From Streptomyces rubradiris (lineage in GTDB: Bacteria; Actinomycetota; Actinomycetes; Streptomycetales; Streptomycetaceae): DNA of 64,000 bases. The stretch lies in the NCBI RefSeq assembly GCF_016860525.1, contig NZ_BNEA01000015.1, positions 3,906,001 through 3,970,000 of the forward strand. Direction: 5' to 3'. The translations under genes were made by a program, and so were the position numbers. Of this stretch, positions 1 through 7,699 are shown piece after piece. Every line of letters starts with the position of its first letter. The first letter of the stretch is position 1. The notes beneath the pieces were generated by a model. The model saw only the letters and a program-made list of their open reading frames with translations, was not told the origin of the DNA and made no database searches.

Positions 1-177
1 TGCCTGATCAGCCCCTGCAGATCGACAAGCCACTGGCGCAAGGGAACGCCGGTCGGAGGACCCGGGGAGATGACCGACCCTCCCCAGCCCCTTTCGGGGG
101 ACAAAGCGCCTAACCCGCCCCTGCCTGGGCATCGCTGGGACTGAACCACTACCGGGTACCAGACAGAAGGAAGATCC

Positions 178-531
178 GTGTCTCTTCGTACCGTCACCGC
201 GGCCGTCGGTGCCGCCTGCAGTGCCTTCGTCCTGCTGCTGACCGCTCCGGGTGCGGCCTCCGCGGCGACCGGCCAGTTCCGCTACACCTACACCACCGAC
301 GAGGGGTACGACGCCGTCGGCTTCCTGAACAACCCCGCCAGCCGCCAGTGCGTCAACCTCCCGACGTCCGGCGCCGGTTCCGGCACGGTGTCGCGGGCGC
401 CGAAGAACCTCACGAACTCCACCGCCACCGTCTTCCTCGACGCCGACTGCGAGGGCGACACCTACTACACCCTGCGGCCTGGCGCGGGGGCGTCCGAGCG
501 CCTGCTGTTGCGCTCCGTCGTCTTCTCCTGA
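178..531 (+). CDS. Small secreted protein of unknown function
   Basis: A 117-residue protein that starts with GTG behind an AAGGAAG ribosome site. Residues 1-29 look like a Sec signal peptide: short basic start, hydrophobic Ala/Val/Leu core, and a likely cut after AASA. The mature part is about 88 residues, rich in Thr, Ser, Gly and Tyr, with two cysteines (58 and 91) that could form one disulfide. No enzyme motif or membrane segment is visible after the signal. It stands alone, followed by a hairpin. I do not recognise the family; small secreted proteins of this kind are common in Streptomyces and mostly uncharacterised. Secretion is well supported, function is unknown. Confidence 0.75.
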   Translation: MSLRTVTAAVGAACSAFVLLLTAPGAASAATGQFRYTYTTDEGYDAVGFLNNPASRQCVNLPTSGAGSGTVSRAPKNLTNSTATVFLDADCEGDTYYTLRPGAGASERLLLRSVVFS

Positions 532-578
532 GCAGCCCCGGGGGCGACTGAGGCCTCACGTTCGGTTCGCAGGGGGGG

Positions 579-607
579 CGGGCGACCGTCGGCCGGGCGG
601 TCGCCCG
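579..607 (+). terminator. Hairpin terminator after the secreted protein gene
   Basis: A perfect 10-bp inverted repeat (579-588 with 598-607) around a 9-base G/C loop, 48 bases after the stop codon at 531. It lacks a long T-run, as is usual for Streptomyces terminators. It would separate the secreted-protein transcript from the sigma factor gene. Confidence 0.5.
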
Positions 608-722
608 GCCGTCCGGTGGTGATCCGGAGCGATGGGGGGACATGAGGTGGTTGTTATCGGGTAGGCGCGCCCGTGAGGGCCTGCTCACCGGGGGCGGGCG
701 TGGATGGCAGGGAGGGCCTGGG

Positions 723-1568
723 ATGACGACGGCACTCGTCGGGACGGCGACCGGCTCCATCACGGAGCTGCCGGAGATCGCGGATCCGCAGAAGATCGCA
801 CCCCAGGACGCCCGCGAGCTGACCAGGACGTTCCTGGACCGGCTCGCCGTGCTGGAGGAGGGCACGCCCGAGTACCAGTACGCGCGCAACACGCTCATCG
901 AGATGAACATGTCGCTGGTGCGCTTCGCCGCCCGCCGGTTCCGCAACAGCGGCCAGGACATGGAGGACGTCGTCCAGGTCGGCACGATCGGCCTGATCAA
1001 GGCGATCGACCGGTTCGAGATCTCCCGTGACGTGCAGTTCACCAGCTTCGCGGTGCCGTACATCGTCGGTGAGATCAAGCGGTTCTTCCGTGACACCTCC
1101 TGGTCGGTCCACGTGCCGCGGCGACTTCAGGAGGCCCGTACCGAACTCGCCAAGGCCAGCGAGGAGTTGCGCAGCCGGCTGGGGCGGGCGCCCAAGGTCT
1201 CGGAGCTGGCCGCCCTGATGAACCTCACGGAGGAGCAGGTCGTGGAGGTCCAGATCGCGGCGAACGGCTACAACTCCGCCTCCCTCGACGCCGCGATCAC
1301 CGGCGACGCCGACGAGGGCGAGGCGGCCCTGTCCGAGTTCATCGGCGAGGAGGACACCGCGCTGGAACTCGTCGAGGACTTCCACGCCCTCGCCCCGCTC
1401 GTCGCCGGGCTGGACGAGCGGGAGCGGCGGATCCTGCACCTGAGGTTCGTGGAGGAGCGGACCCAGGCGGAGATCGGCAAGGAGCTGGGCGTCTCGCAGA
1501 TGCACGTCTCCCGGCTCATCTCCCGCATCGTGGCACGCCTGCGCTCGGGGATGCTCGCCACCGGGTGA
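723..1568 (+). CDS. SigB/SigF-family RNA polymerase sigma factor
   Basis: A 281-residue group 3 sigma factor of the stress/sporulation SigB-SigF type. It has region 2 (about residues 55-125, including the DMEDVVQVGTIGLIKAIDRF core and SFAVPYIVGEIKRFFRD), region 3 (about 130-200, HVPRRLQEAR) and region 4 (about 225-275, with QAEIGKELGVSQMHVSRLISR as the -35 binding helix-turn-helix). The ATG at 723 is chosen because it follows a GGGAGGGCCTGGG stretch and gives the usual family length; an earlier in-frame ATG at 642 would add an atypical Arg-rich tail. Sigma factors of this family are held by RsbW-type anti-sigma kinases. No such partner is adjacent, but rsbR and rsbT homologues lie 1.5-3 kb downstream. 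Confidence 0.93.
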   Translation: MTTALVGTATGSITELPEIADPQKIAPQDARELTRTFLDRLAVLEEGTPEYQYARNTLIEMNMSLVRFAARRFRNSGQDMEDVVQVGTIGLIKAIDRFEISRDVQFTSFAVPYIVGEIKRFFRDTSWSVHVPRRLQEARTELAKASEELRSRLGRAPKVSELAALMNLTEEQVVEVQIAANGYNSASLDAAITGDADEGEAALSEFIGEEDTALELVEDFHALAPLVAGLDERERRILHLRFVEERTQAEIGKELGVSQMHVSRLISRIVARLRSGMLATG

Positions 1569-1953
1569 GCCCGCCGCCGCACCACTGCGTGCGCGGGCGT
1601 ACGACCGTCGCGGACAACTCGCGCCGTCCTGTCGGACCACTGCGCTGAAGCGGCCCGCTCCGAATCGGACTTGATGGGCCTGAGAAGCCGCCGGCCGTAC
1701 GGAGCGAGCCACGGGCTCCCCGTCCGCGCGGCCGGGCGATCCTCAGCGGCACCCGGGGTGGCCGGCACGCGTCACGTCCGCCGCTTTCGCGTACCACCGC
1801 CCCTGGCCGCCACGCCTCGGCACGCACCGCCGGCGTCCCGTCCCCGTCCCTGCGATGCCCCACCGGAGGTGGTTGTACGGCGGCTCGCCGGGTACCGCGT
1901 GTGAATAAGGGTGGTATCGGCATGGGCAGGCCATTACTGAAAGCGATGTATTC
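1569..1953. other. Intergenic region before the MarR gene
   Basis: 385 bases without a convincing gene. Short overlapping frames here are Arg/Pro-rich and lack ribosome sites. The only feature I can support is the SigB-type promoter near the right end (1871-1895). Confidence 0.5.
1871..1895 (+). promoter_or_regulatory. SigB-type promoter upstream of MarR gene
   Basis: GGTT (1871-1874), a 15-base spacer and GGGTAC (1890-1895) match the published Streptomyces SigB consensus GNNT-N14-16-GGGTAC/T. The -10 box lies about 58 bases before the GTG at 1954. A SigB/SigF-type sigma gene ends 300 bases upstream, so local control is plausible. No transcript start is known from sequence alone. Confidence 0.55.
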
Positions 1954-2457
1954 GTGACTCGTCTCGGCGGCATCGGGGACGACCGGCCGAACGGACCGGG
2001 GGAGGATCTCCTGGCCGTCGCGCGGGAGATCGCCGATGCCGTGGACAGTCTGGCGAACCTGTGGGCGGTGGCCGCCCAGGGCGCGAGTCTGCGGCTGTCG
2101 CCGCACCAGTTGCGGGCCCTGCGCATCCTGGAGGCCGAGCCGGGACTCAATCTCACCGCGCTGGCGGAGGGCATGGAGATAGGTCCGCCGACCGCCAGCC
2201 GGCTGTGCGACCGGCTGGAGGCGGCGGGCCTGCTGGAGCGGCTGCTGCATCCGCACAAGCGGCGTGAGGTGCAGCTCGTCCTCACGGGGCGCGGCCGGCA
2301 GGTGCTGAGCGAGGTGGCCGAGCGCAGATCACAGGCGCTCGCCGCGGTCCTCGCCGGCATGGACCCCGCCGCGCGGGAGGCGTTGAGGCGGGGCATGCGG
2401 GCCTTCCTGACCGCTCAAGGCGGTACGGGTGCGGGGAGCGACGGGCCGCTCCCCTGA
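1954..2457 (+). CDS. MarR-family transcriptional regulator
   Basis: A 167-residue winged-helix regulator starting with GTG. Residues 45-130 hold the MarR fold: LSPHQLRALRILE (helix 2), LTALAEGMEIGPPTASRLCDRLEAAGLLER (helix-turn-helix), then the wing PHKRREVQLVLTGRGRQVL. The DKR-type wing residues of classic MarR appear as HKR. Such proteins usually repress nearby genes and are released by a ligand or oxidation; no ligand pocket can be read here. It is close in sequence to the MarR protein at 6104-6589 (both share the TASRLCDRL/STSRLCDRL helix), so the pair may be paralogues bracketing the rsb genes. A SigB-type promoter precedes it. Confidence 0.88.
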   Translation: MTRLGGIGDDRPNGPGEDLLAVAREIADAVDSLANLWAVAAQGASLRLSPHQLRALRILEAEPGLNLTALAEGMEIGPPTASRLCDRLEAAGLLERLLHPHKRREVQLVLTGRGRQVLSEVAERRSQALAAVLAGMDPAAREALRRGMRAFLTAQGGTGAGSDGPLP

Positions 2458-2653
2458 CCGTGGTGCCCGTGACCGGCCGGGGGGCCTCGCCGCGGTCCGC
2501 GCCACGACACCGGTGTGGCCGTGCGCGTACTTCCTCGGTGCGCCGGACGAGGCCGGTCGCCGCCGTCGGCGAACGGCTCCGTGGCGGCGCGGACGTCACG
2601 GACCGGCCCTGGTGACCCCAGGCCCCCTGGAACGCGGATGTCCCGGACCGCGC

Positions 2654-3100
2654 TCAGGGCGCTCCGGTACGGGGTGACGGCACACCGGAGACCCAGTCGG
2701 TGATCGTGACGGTGGTGCCCCGGCCGGGGCGGCTGTCGAGGGCGAATTCCTGGACGAGCCGTCTGGCGCCGCTCAGGCCCAGGCCGAGGCCGTCGCCGGA
2801 GGTGTAGCCGTCGGTCATCGCCAGGTCGATGTCGTGGATGCCGGGGCCGGCGTCCACGAAGGACAGCCGCAGGCCGCGCCGGGCGCCGCACTCCCCGAGC
2901 CGGGTGATCTCCATGTGACCGCCGCCGCCGTGGACCAGGGTGTTGCGGGCGAGTTCGCTGACGGCGGTCACCAGCTTCGTCTGTTGTACGAGCCTGAAAC
3001 CGAGGTCGGCCGCGATCCGGCGCACGTGCCGGCGCACTTGGGCCAGGTCCGCGTCCGAGCCGATCGGCAGGTGGGTGGCCGAGGCGGGTGGGGCATGCAT
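2654..3100 (-). CDS. rsbT: RsbT-like serine kinase (HATPase)
   Basis: A 148-residue GHKL-family ATPase. The N-box is ELARNTLVHG (Glu49, Asn53), the G1 box is DAGPGI (83-88), and the Gly-rich G2 region is GDGLGLGLSGARRL (102-115). This matches RsbT, the switch kinase that phosphorylates the STAS proteins RsbR and RsbS of the stressosome and then activates a downstream phosphatase. The ATG at 3100 overlaps the stop of the upstream rsbS-like gene (TGATG), so the two are translationally coupled. A GTG one codon earlier would also be possible. The order rsbR-rsbS-rsbT on one strand is the classic module. What is odd is that its normal RsbS substrate is badly degraded here. Confidence 0.88.
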   Translation of the reverse strand: MHAPPASATHLPIGSDADLAQVRRHVRRIAADLGFRLVQQTKLVTAVSELARNTLVHGGGGHMEITRLGECGARRGLRLSFVDAGPGIHDIDLAMTDGYTSGDGLGLGLSGARRLVQEFALDSRPGRGTTVTITDWVSGVPSPRTGAP

Positions 3101-3756
3101 CACGCACCCTCTTCCGGGTGAGCGGGTGGTATGGCCGAGGGGCCGCGGTCCGGGAGGGACATGGGTCTGACGATGTCCGGTGCCGTGTCCGGGCCGCCGC
3201 CGGGCAGGACGGGGTCCGGCCCGGGCGGGGCGCCGGGCAGGGTGCGGCCCGGCCCGGGCGGGGCGCCGGGGAGGAGGCGGCCCGGCCCGGACACGGCGCC
3301 GGTCACGGCCGCGCGCGTTGCCGCCCGAACGGCACGGGTGGCCGACGGACACGCGGTGGCGGCGGTCCCGGCCAGGGCACGGCCGGTGAGGGAGTCGGCG
3401 ATCTCGGCCAGGACGCGACCGGACATGGAGTCGATGGTCCCGGCCAGGACGCGACCGCGGAAGGGGCCAACGGTCCCGGCCAGGACCCGATCCGGGGAGG
3501 GGCCAACGGTCCCGGCCAGGACCCGATCCGGGAAGGAGCCGGCGGTCTCCGCCGCGCAGACGCCGGTCGCCGCACTGCCCACGGGCGCCGGTCCCGCGGT
3601 GGCGCCACCGGCGATGCCGTGCCCAGCGACGCCGCAGGGAAGGTGTTCGGCCGCCCCGTCGTGTGGTTCCCCCCGCGGAGTGAGCAGCAGGGCCTCGCCC
3701 AACCGCGGCACCCGCACCTGTGCCGGGCCCTGACGGTCGGCGGACAGGCCGGTCAC
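3100..3756 (-). CDS. Degenerate, repeat-expanded RsbS-like STAS protein
   Basis: A 218-residue frame in the exact rsbS position. Its GTG start overlaps the rsbR stop (GTGA) and its TGA overlaps the rsbT start. Residues 14-36 still read like an RsbS N-terminus (VRVPRLGEALLLTP, then DGAAEHL). The part that should hold the STAS phosphosite (DSF-x-GR-x-LAEIA) is replaced by about five tandem 12-residue copies resembling that motif, such as GPSPDRVLAGTV, GPFRGRVLAGTI and DSMSGRVLAEIA. The C-terminal STAS half (RPAVAITLVELGL-type) is missing; Pro/Gly repeats (LPGAPPGP) follow instead. The frame has stayed open, so coupling may be under selection even if RsbS function is lost. It could also be a pseudogene in a frame kept open by GC bias. 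Confidence 0.6.
   Translation of the reverse strand: MTGLSADRQGPAQVRVPRLGEALLLTPRGEPHDGAAEHLPCGVAGHGIAGGATAGPAPVGSAATGVCAAETAGSFPDRVLAGTVGPSPDRVLAGTVGPFRGRVLAGTIDSMSGRVLAEIADSLTGRALAGTAATACPSATRAVRAATRAAVTGAVSGPGRLLPGAPPGPGRTLPGAPPGPDPVLPGGGPDTAPDIVRPMSLPDRGPSAIPPAHPEEGA
3392..3535 (-). repeat. Four tandem 36-bp repeats within rsbS-like gene
   Basis: Four head-to-tail units of exactly 36 bases start at 3392, 3428, 3464 and 3500. Each contains the core TCCCGGCCAGGACSCGA or a close variant, and more diverged copies lie on both sides. On the minus strand each unit encodes 12 residues of the form x-x-DRVLAGTVGP. The period is a multiple of three, so changes in copy number keep the frame. Confidence 0.85.
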
Positions 3757-4649
3757 CGTGCGCCCGCGCCCGCGCCCACGGGTGGGGAGAGGACGATGCC
3801 CTGCCGGGTCAGCGCGTACGCCAGGGCGTCGGCGAGGCCGGACCGGGTGATGATCGTCCCGAGGTCGATGCCGAGGTGGACGATGGTCTGCGCGATGGCC
3901 GGGCGAATGCCGGAGACGATGCACTCCGCGCCCATCAGCCGGGCCGCGGCGACCGTCCTCATCAGGTGCTGGGCCACGAGCGTGTCGACGGTCGGCACGC
4001 CCGTGATGTCGAGGATGGCGTACCGGGCCCGCTGGTCCACGATCGCCTCCAGCAGCGACTCCATCACCACCTGGCTGCGCGCGCTGTCCAGGGTGCCGAT
4101 CAGCGGTACGGCGACGACGCTCTCCCACAGCTCGATGACGGGGGTGGCCACCTCCAGCAGGTGCTGCCGCTGCCGCTCGATCAGTTCCGCGCCGGCGCCA
4201 ACGGTGGTCTCCATGACCACCAGCCGGAGCGTGCCCATCAGGACCGTCAGCGCCAGCGCGCACGCGTGCGCGTGCTCGTCGGCGGCGTCCTCGAACTCGG
4301 CGCGCAGCAGTGCGAGGGCCGGTTCGCGCAGGCCGGCCACCTCGCCCGCGATCCGGGACGGGCTCAGTCCCGCCCGGGAGCGGGCGGCGGCCATGCGGCC
4401 GAGCTGTTCCCTGACGGCCGCGAAGCCCGGGGCGCCGGTGTCCTCGACATGCCCGGTGCGGGCCACCTCGGCCAGGGCGTCCAGCACGGCCTTGCACGCC
4501 TCGACCGCCTCGTCCCGGGAGACGGTGAAGACCGTGCGGAACAGCGCGGTGTCCGCCCACCGCTGGGCGATCTGCTCGCGGCGCCGTTCCATGAAGGCGC
4601 CCAGCTCCCGCGCCACCTCGGGTGTCGTGTCGTACTCCGCCACCTTCAT
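3753..4649 (-). CDS. rsbR: RsbR-like stressosome sensor, STAS domain
   Basis: A 298-residue stressosome scaffold/sensor. The N-terminal helical domain (about 1-150, starting MKVAEYDTTPEVARELGAF) is the variable sensor region. Residues about 165-280 form a STAS domain with YAILDITGVPTVDTLVAQHL carrying the conserved Thr phosphosite, then GAECIVSGIRPAIAQTIVHL. RsbR proteins form the stressosome core with RsbS and are phosphorylated by RsbT under stress. The ATG at 4649 sits behind AGGGAG with a short spacer; a frame running further upstream lacks support. The gene is first of three coupled genes and has a TTGCC-N4-GGCAA palindrome 54 bases upstream. Confidence 0.92.
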   Translation of the reverse strand: MKVAEYDTTPEVARELGAFMERRREQIAQRWADTALFRTVFTVSRDEAVEACKAVLDALAEVARTGHVEDTGAPGFAAVREQLGRMAAARSRAGLSPSRIAGEVAGLREPALALLRAEFEDAADEHAHACALALTVLMGTLRLVVMETTVGAGAELIERQRQHLLEVATPVIELWESVVAVPLIGTLDSARSQVVMESLLEAIVDQRARYAILDITGVPTVDTLVAQHLMRTVAAARLMGAECIVSGIRPAIAQTIVHLGIDLGTIITRSGLADALAYALTRQGIVLSPPVGAGAGAR

Positions 4650-4702
4650 CGTCTCCCTGCTGTGCGGTCCCCGACCGGCCGAGGCGAGCCATACGACAAT
4701 TA

Positions 4703-4716
4703 TTGCCACGCGGCAA
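4703..4716. promoter_or_regulatory. Palindromic operator candidate upstream of rsbR
   Basis: A perfect inverted repeat TTGCC-ACGC-GGCAA set in AT-rich flanks, 54-67 bases upstream of the rsbR start. Two related copies lie at 6713-6743. It fits a dimeric regulator such as MarR, but no binding partner is shown by the sequence. Confidence 0.45.
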
Positions 4717-4779
4717 GCATTAGGGGGAGGGGGTACGGAGGCCAACACGCGATCGTCACATTCGGGCGGCCCCCGCCGC

Positions 4780-5952
4780 TCACGTACCGGCCGGCCTGCC
4801 GTGCCAGTCCAGGCACACGACCAGCGCGTCGTCGTCGGGTACGGGTTTTCCGCGGTGGCCGGTCAGCTCCCGCAGGATCGCGCGCGGCACCTCCGCGGCG
4901 GGCAGCAGCCGGGTGGAGTGGATGGCCCTGGACAGGGCCGCGTCCCCGTACGCCTCCCCCTTCGGCGAGGCCACGGCGTGCACCCCGTCGCTGACGAAGA
5001 CGAGCCGGTCACCGGGCCGGACCTCGAAGTCCTGGGCCACGTAGTCGGTCTCCTCGAACATGCCCAACGGCAACTGCGCGTCGAAGGTGACGTGCTCCAC
5101 GGTGCCCTCCCGCAGCCGCAGCAGCCGGGGCGAGCCCGCGTCCACGACCCTGGCCCGGCCGGTCGCCAGGTCGAAGTCGAACATCAGCACGGACAGATAG
5201 CACCGGCCCCGGTAATGGGCGTAGACGGCCTGGTCCGCGAGCGCCGCCTGGTCGGCGATGGAGATGCCGGCGCGCCGGGCGTTGCGCAGCGCGTTGATGG
5301 CCAGGTTCGTCAGCAGCGACGCCTCTATGCCCTCGCCCATGCCGTTGGTGACGTACAGCATCAGGTGGTCGGCGGTGGCGGACCAGTCGAAGTTGTCGCC
5401 GAAGATGGCGTACGCGGGCTCCAGTTGCGCCCCCAGCTCGTACTCGGGGCGGGAGCAGGAACGGCCGGGCAGCAACTGCCACTGCATCTCGGCGGCCAGC
5501 GTGAGCCGGTCCTTGCGGCGCGCCCGCAGATACAGGTCGGTGTCGCGCTCGGCCACGATCACCTCGTGCGCCAGCACCTCGGCGATGTCGGCCAGTTCCG
5601 CCTCGTAGCGGCGGACGGCCTCGCCGCCGGGCAGGGTCACGGACAGCACCCCGAGCCGGTCGCCGCGCACGCTGACCGGGAGGTGCAGCCGTGCCCGCCC
5701 GTCGTACCCGTCCTCGCAGTACGGCCGCTGGGAACCGAAGGCGCGGCCGGCCGGGCTGTTGTGCACCGGCACCTGCTCCAGGGTGTGCGGCGGGACCGAC
5801 ACCGGCTGGAGCACGGTCAGGCCGTAGTCGGCCAGGAACAGCTCGACGTCCTCCGCGCCGTACTGCTCCACCAGTACGGCACGGGTGGCGTCGAGCAACG
5901 CGTGGGGAGCCGCCGTGCGCAGGGCGCGTTCAGCGGCCACGAATCTGTTCAT
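4780..5952 (-). CDS. SpoIIE-type PP2C phosphatase-like protein with GAF-like N-terminus
   Basis: A 390-residue protein. Residues about 1-145 look like a GAF-type sensory domain, and 160-385 a SpoIIE-type PP2C domain. GDNFDW (185-190) carries a metal-binding Asp, FVSDGV and DDDALVVCLDW the later ones. The second core motif, normally G-D-x-S-G-H-G, reads TNGMGEG (202-208), so Asn replaces the usual Asp. I recall a Streptomyces subfamily with this change, so it may be a real variant rather than decay. PP2C proteins of this type dephosphorylate anti-sigma antagonists or STAS proteins (RsbU, RsbX). It lies just upstream of rsbR on the same strand, which suggests an RsbX- or RsbU-like job. No clear ribosome site precedes the ATG. 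Confidence 0.85.
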   Translation of the reverse strand: MNRFVAAERALRTAAPHALLDATRAVLVEQYGAEDVELFLADYGLTVLQPVSVPPHTLEQVPVHNSPAGRAFGSQRPYCEDGYDGRARLHLPVSVRGDRLGVLSVTLPGGEAVRRYEAELADIAEVLAHEVIVAERDTDLYLRARRKDRLTLAAEMQWQLLPGRSCSRPEYELGAQLEPAYAIFGDNFDWSATADHLMLYVTNGMGEGIEASLLTNLAINALRNARRAGISIADQAALADQAVYAHYRGRCYLSVLMFDFDLATGRARVVDAGSPRLLRLREGTVEHVTFDAQLPLGMFEETDYVAQDFEVRPGDRLVFVSDGVHAVASPKGEAYGDAALSRAIHSTRLLPAAEVPRAILRELTGHRGKPVPDDDALVVCLDWHGRPAGT

Positions 5953-6103
5953 AAGGGAGTAATCACCATTCTTTCGCCGGACAACGTACGTGCCTCATCC
6001 CGCGAGGCCGGTCCCTCCCGCGAGCCTTGTCGGGCCCCTCCGGTCGCCTGGGGCCGGCGCCCGTGCCTAGTACGCTGAGAGGCGCCCCAGTGCCTGCGAG
6101 AGT

Positions 6104-6589
6104 GTGACCGTGACTGCCTTCCGCCGCCGCCCAGAGCCCGATGAGGTCGCGCGTGTGACCACCACGGCCGTCGAGCTGCTGGAAGTCGTGTGGGGCCGCG
6201 CCTCGACCGCGCCCACCTCCGCGTCCCAACTGCGCGTGCTGCACGTCCTGGAGCACCACGACGGCATCAACCTGCGCACGCTCGCCGAGTCCCTGGCGTC
6301 CACCCCGCCGTCCACCAGCAGGCTGTGCGACCGGCTGCAGGCCGCCGGTTTCGTGGAGCGGGTGGCGAGCCCGGAGGACAGGCGCGAGGTGCGCCTGCAC
6401 CTCAGCGGCCGCGGCCGCGCCTTCCTCGCCGATCTGCGGTCCCGCAGGGAGGGGGAGTTGCGGAAGGTGCTGGCGGATATGCCCGCCGCCAAGCGGATCG
6501 CGCTGCTGGAGGGGCTGGAGGCGTTCTGCGCCACGGCGGCGACGCAGATACTCGACGACGCCCCGGACTCGGGCACCCGGACCGCCTGA
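6104..6589 (+). CDS. MarR-family transcriptional regulator
   Basis: A 161-residue MarR protein, GTG start at 6104 (a second GTG at 6110 is possible). The winged helix covers about residues 40-120: SQLRVLHVLEHHDGINLRTLAESL, then TPPSTSRLCDRLQAAGFVER as the recognition part and SPEDRREVRLHLSGRGRAFL as the wing, with the conserved D-R-R. It is divergent from the phosphatase-like gene at 4780-5952 with 151 bases between, so it could control that gene and the rsb genes beyond it. The palindromes at 4703 and 6713 are candidate sites. Its helix-turn-helix closely resembles that of the MarR protein at 1954. Confidence 0.88.
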   Translation: MTVTAFRRRPEPDEVARVTTTAVELLEVVWGRASTAPTSASQLRVLHVLEHHDGINLRTLAESLASTPPSTSRLCDRLQAAGFVERVASPEDRREVRLHLSGRGRAFLADLRSRREGELRKVLADMPAAKRIALLEGLEAFCATAATQILDDAPDSGTRTA

Positions 6590-6916
6590 ACCACCGTTCG
6601 CGGCACCGGCGCCACCGTTGCCTCTCGGCGATGGCGGCCGGCGCACGGAGCGACCTTCCTCCACCGGAGCATTCCAGGTCCTTCCCCGCGCACGTCCGAC
6701 ACGGCTACTTTGTTGCCTCACGGCTATTGTTGTCAAACGGCAACAGTGCGTCTGACAGCCCTTTCCACGAACCGGATACCCCGTGACGGCCTGTTCTGCC
6801 GGTGGTTGTGCGCCATGTCTCCGAAAGGGGGGTACGGCGCATGTCCGGAGCCATCGCGGGAAACCGCGAGGCGCCACGCGGGCCGGCGTTCCGGTTCCTT
6901 CCGGTGCCGGGCGGCT
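6590..6916. other. Intergenic region with tandem TTGCC-type sites
   Basis: 327 bases without a convincing gene on either strand; the overlapping frames are shadows with poor codon patterns. The segment 6700-6745 is unusually AT-rich and holds two palindromic sites described separately. Confidence 0.5.
6713..6743. promoter_or_regulatory. Two tandem TTGYC-N4-GGC operator-like sites
   Basis: TTGCC-TCAC-GGCTA (6713-6726) and TTGTC-AAAC-GGCAA (6730-6743), centres 17 bases apart, share the half-sites and 4-base spacer of the palindrome at 4703-4716. They follow the MarR gene at 6104-6589 and do not sit directly before any gene I can support, which makes their role unclear. Confidence 0.35.
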
Positions 6917-7129
6917 TCAGGCGGCGTCGGACGACCGCCGGTCGGTGCGCGCTTGGGTGCCGGCCGCCTGCCCGCCGCCCCGGATCAGGCGCAGGTGCCG
7001 GGCGGCGCTGTGCCGGGCGGGGAGACGACGTGGTGGCTGCGGCGGACGCGTCAGCCAGTCCTCGACCCGGTCCATGCCGTACAGCAGCAGTCCCACGACC
7101 GGCAGCAACAGGCACGCGACGATGGCCAT
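6917..7129 (-). CDS. Small single-span membrane protein
   Basis: A 70-residue protein behind a strong ribosome site (GGAAGGAG, then an 8-base spacer to the ATG at 7129). Residues 2-19 are hydrophobic (AIVACLLLPVVGLLLYGM) and should span the membrane. The rest (DRVEDWL, then an Arg/Pro/Ala-rich tail) is polar and probably cytoplasmic. I know similar short Streptomyces proteins with a hydrophobic start followed by DRVED, function unknown. It stands alone on the minus strand. The strong start signal and clean topology are the main reasons to believe it. Confidence 0.65.
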   Translation of the reverse strand: MAIVACLLLPVVGLLLYGMDRVEDWLTRPPQPPRRLPARHSAARHLRLIRGGGQAAGTQARTDRRSSDAA

Positions 7130-7699
7130 GCTCGGGCTCCTTCCCGGCAGACAGCCCTGGACGGGTGCCCCTACGGGAAGCAGTTACGGGGAGCTCGTGT
7201 GAACATGCTGTGCCCTTGCGGACGGGCCGGGACCCCCGAGGGCCGGTAGCGGGCACGCGGGTACGCGGGCCAGGCGCGCCGGGCGTGATGGGCGGTTGCC
7301 GCCGCCTCCACCGCCCCGAACGCCGCATGTGCGCTTCGTCTCCTTCACGAGTCCCGGGGGCCCGTCGGGGTTCCGTCCGCCAGTGACGGCAGGGGGCCGC
7401 GTACGGGCCCGTCGCAGGAGGTCACAGCGCTGTGGGCGGAAGCGGCCGGGGGTAATACGGCGCCACTGCGCACCAATATCTGTACCGACAACGTAAGAAA
7501 TCAACGCGGCGCGCGATAAATATTCCCACGACCACAGGCGGGACGGAATTACGTACAACGCATGACCTGCGTCGACGTGCTAGTGTCGTCATCAGTTGCA
7601 GGTGTGGTTGCCAGAAGGTTTTTCCGACGGTTGATCATCACGGCGACACGGAATGCGCACAGGGCGTATTCCCGACACCGTCTCCGAAGGAGAAACAAA
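7130..7699. other. Long intergenic region holding the cold-shock leader
   Basis: 570 bases. The left part (7130-7560) shows no gene I can support. The right part holds a promoter-like sequence and a roughly 100-base leader of the cold-shock gene, which matches the leader of the second cold-shock gene and is listed separately. Confidence 0.5.
7594..7699 (+). promoter_or_regulatory. Conserved 5' leader of cold-shock gene (copy 1)
   Basis: The stretch before the cold-shock ATG shares blocks with the one at 55217-55326: GTTGCAG near the probable transcript start, a T-rich run ending in CCG, TGATCATCACGGCGACACG (7632-7650; the other copy has TGATCATCGCGGCAACTCG), then GCGCACAG. A leader near 100 bases conserved in blocks is expected for cold-responsive RNA structures of csp genes. 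Conservation is seen; a thermosensor role is inferred. Confidence 0.5.

Noticed and set aside
150..162. GGGTAC box before the secreted protein gene as a SigB promoter
   Set aside because: No GNNT element at 14-16 bases upstream; only the -10 half matches.
639..664. GGGTAG near the sigma gene as an autoregulatory SigB promoter
   Set aside because: The last base and the -35 element do not fit the consensus well enough.
3392..3535. Regular 36-bp repeats considered as a CRISPR array
   Set aside because: Units are directly adjacent without spacers and lie in a reading frame.
3088..6078. A 996-codon plus-strand frame opposite rsbR and the phosphatase-like gene
   Set aside because: No domain or ribosome site, low-complexity composition, and the minus-strand genes have clear families.
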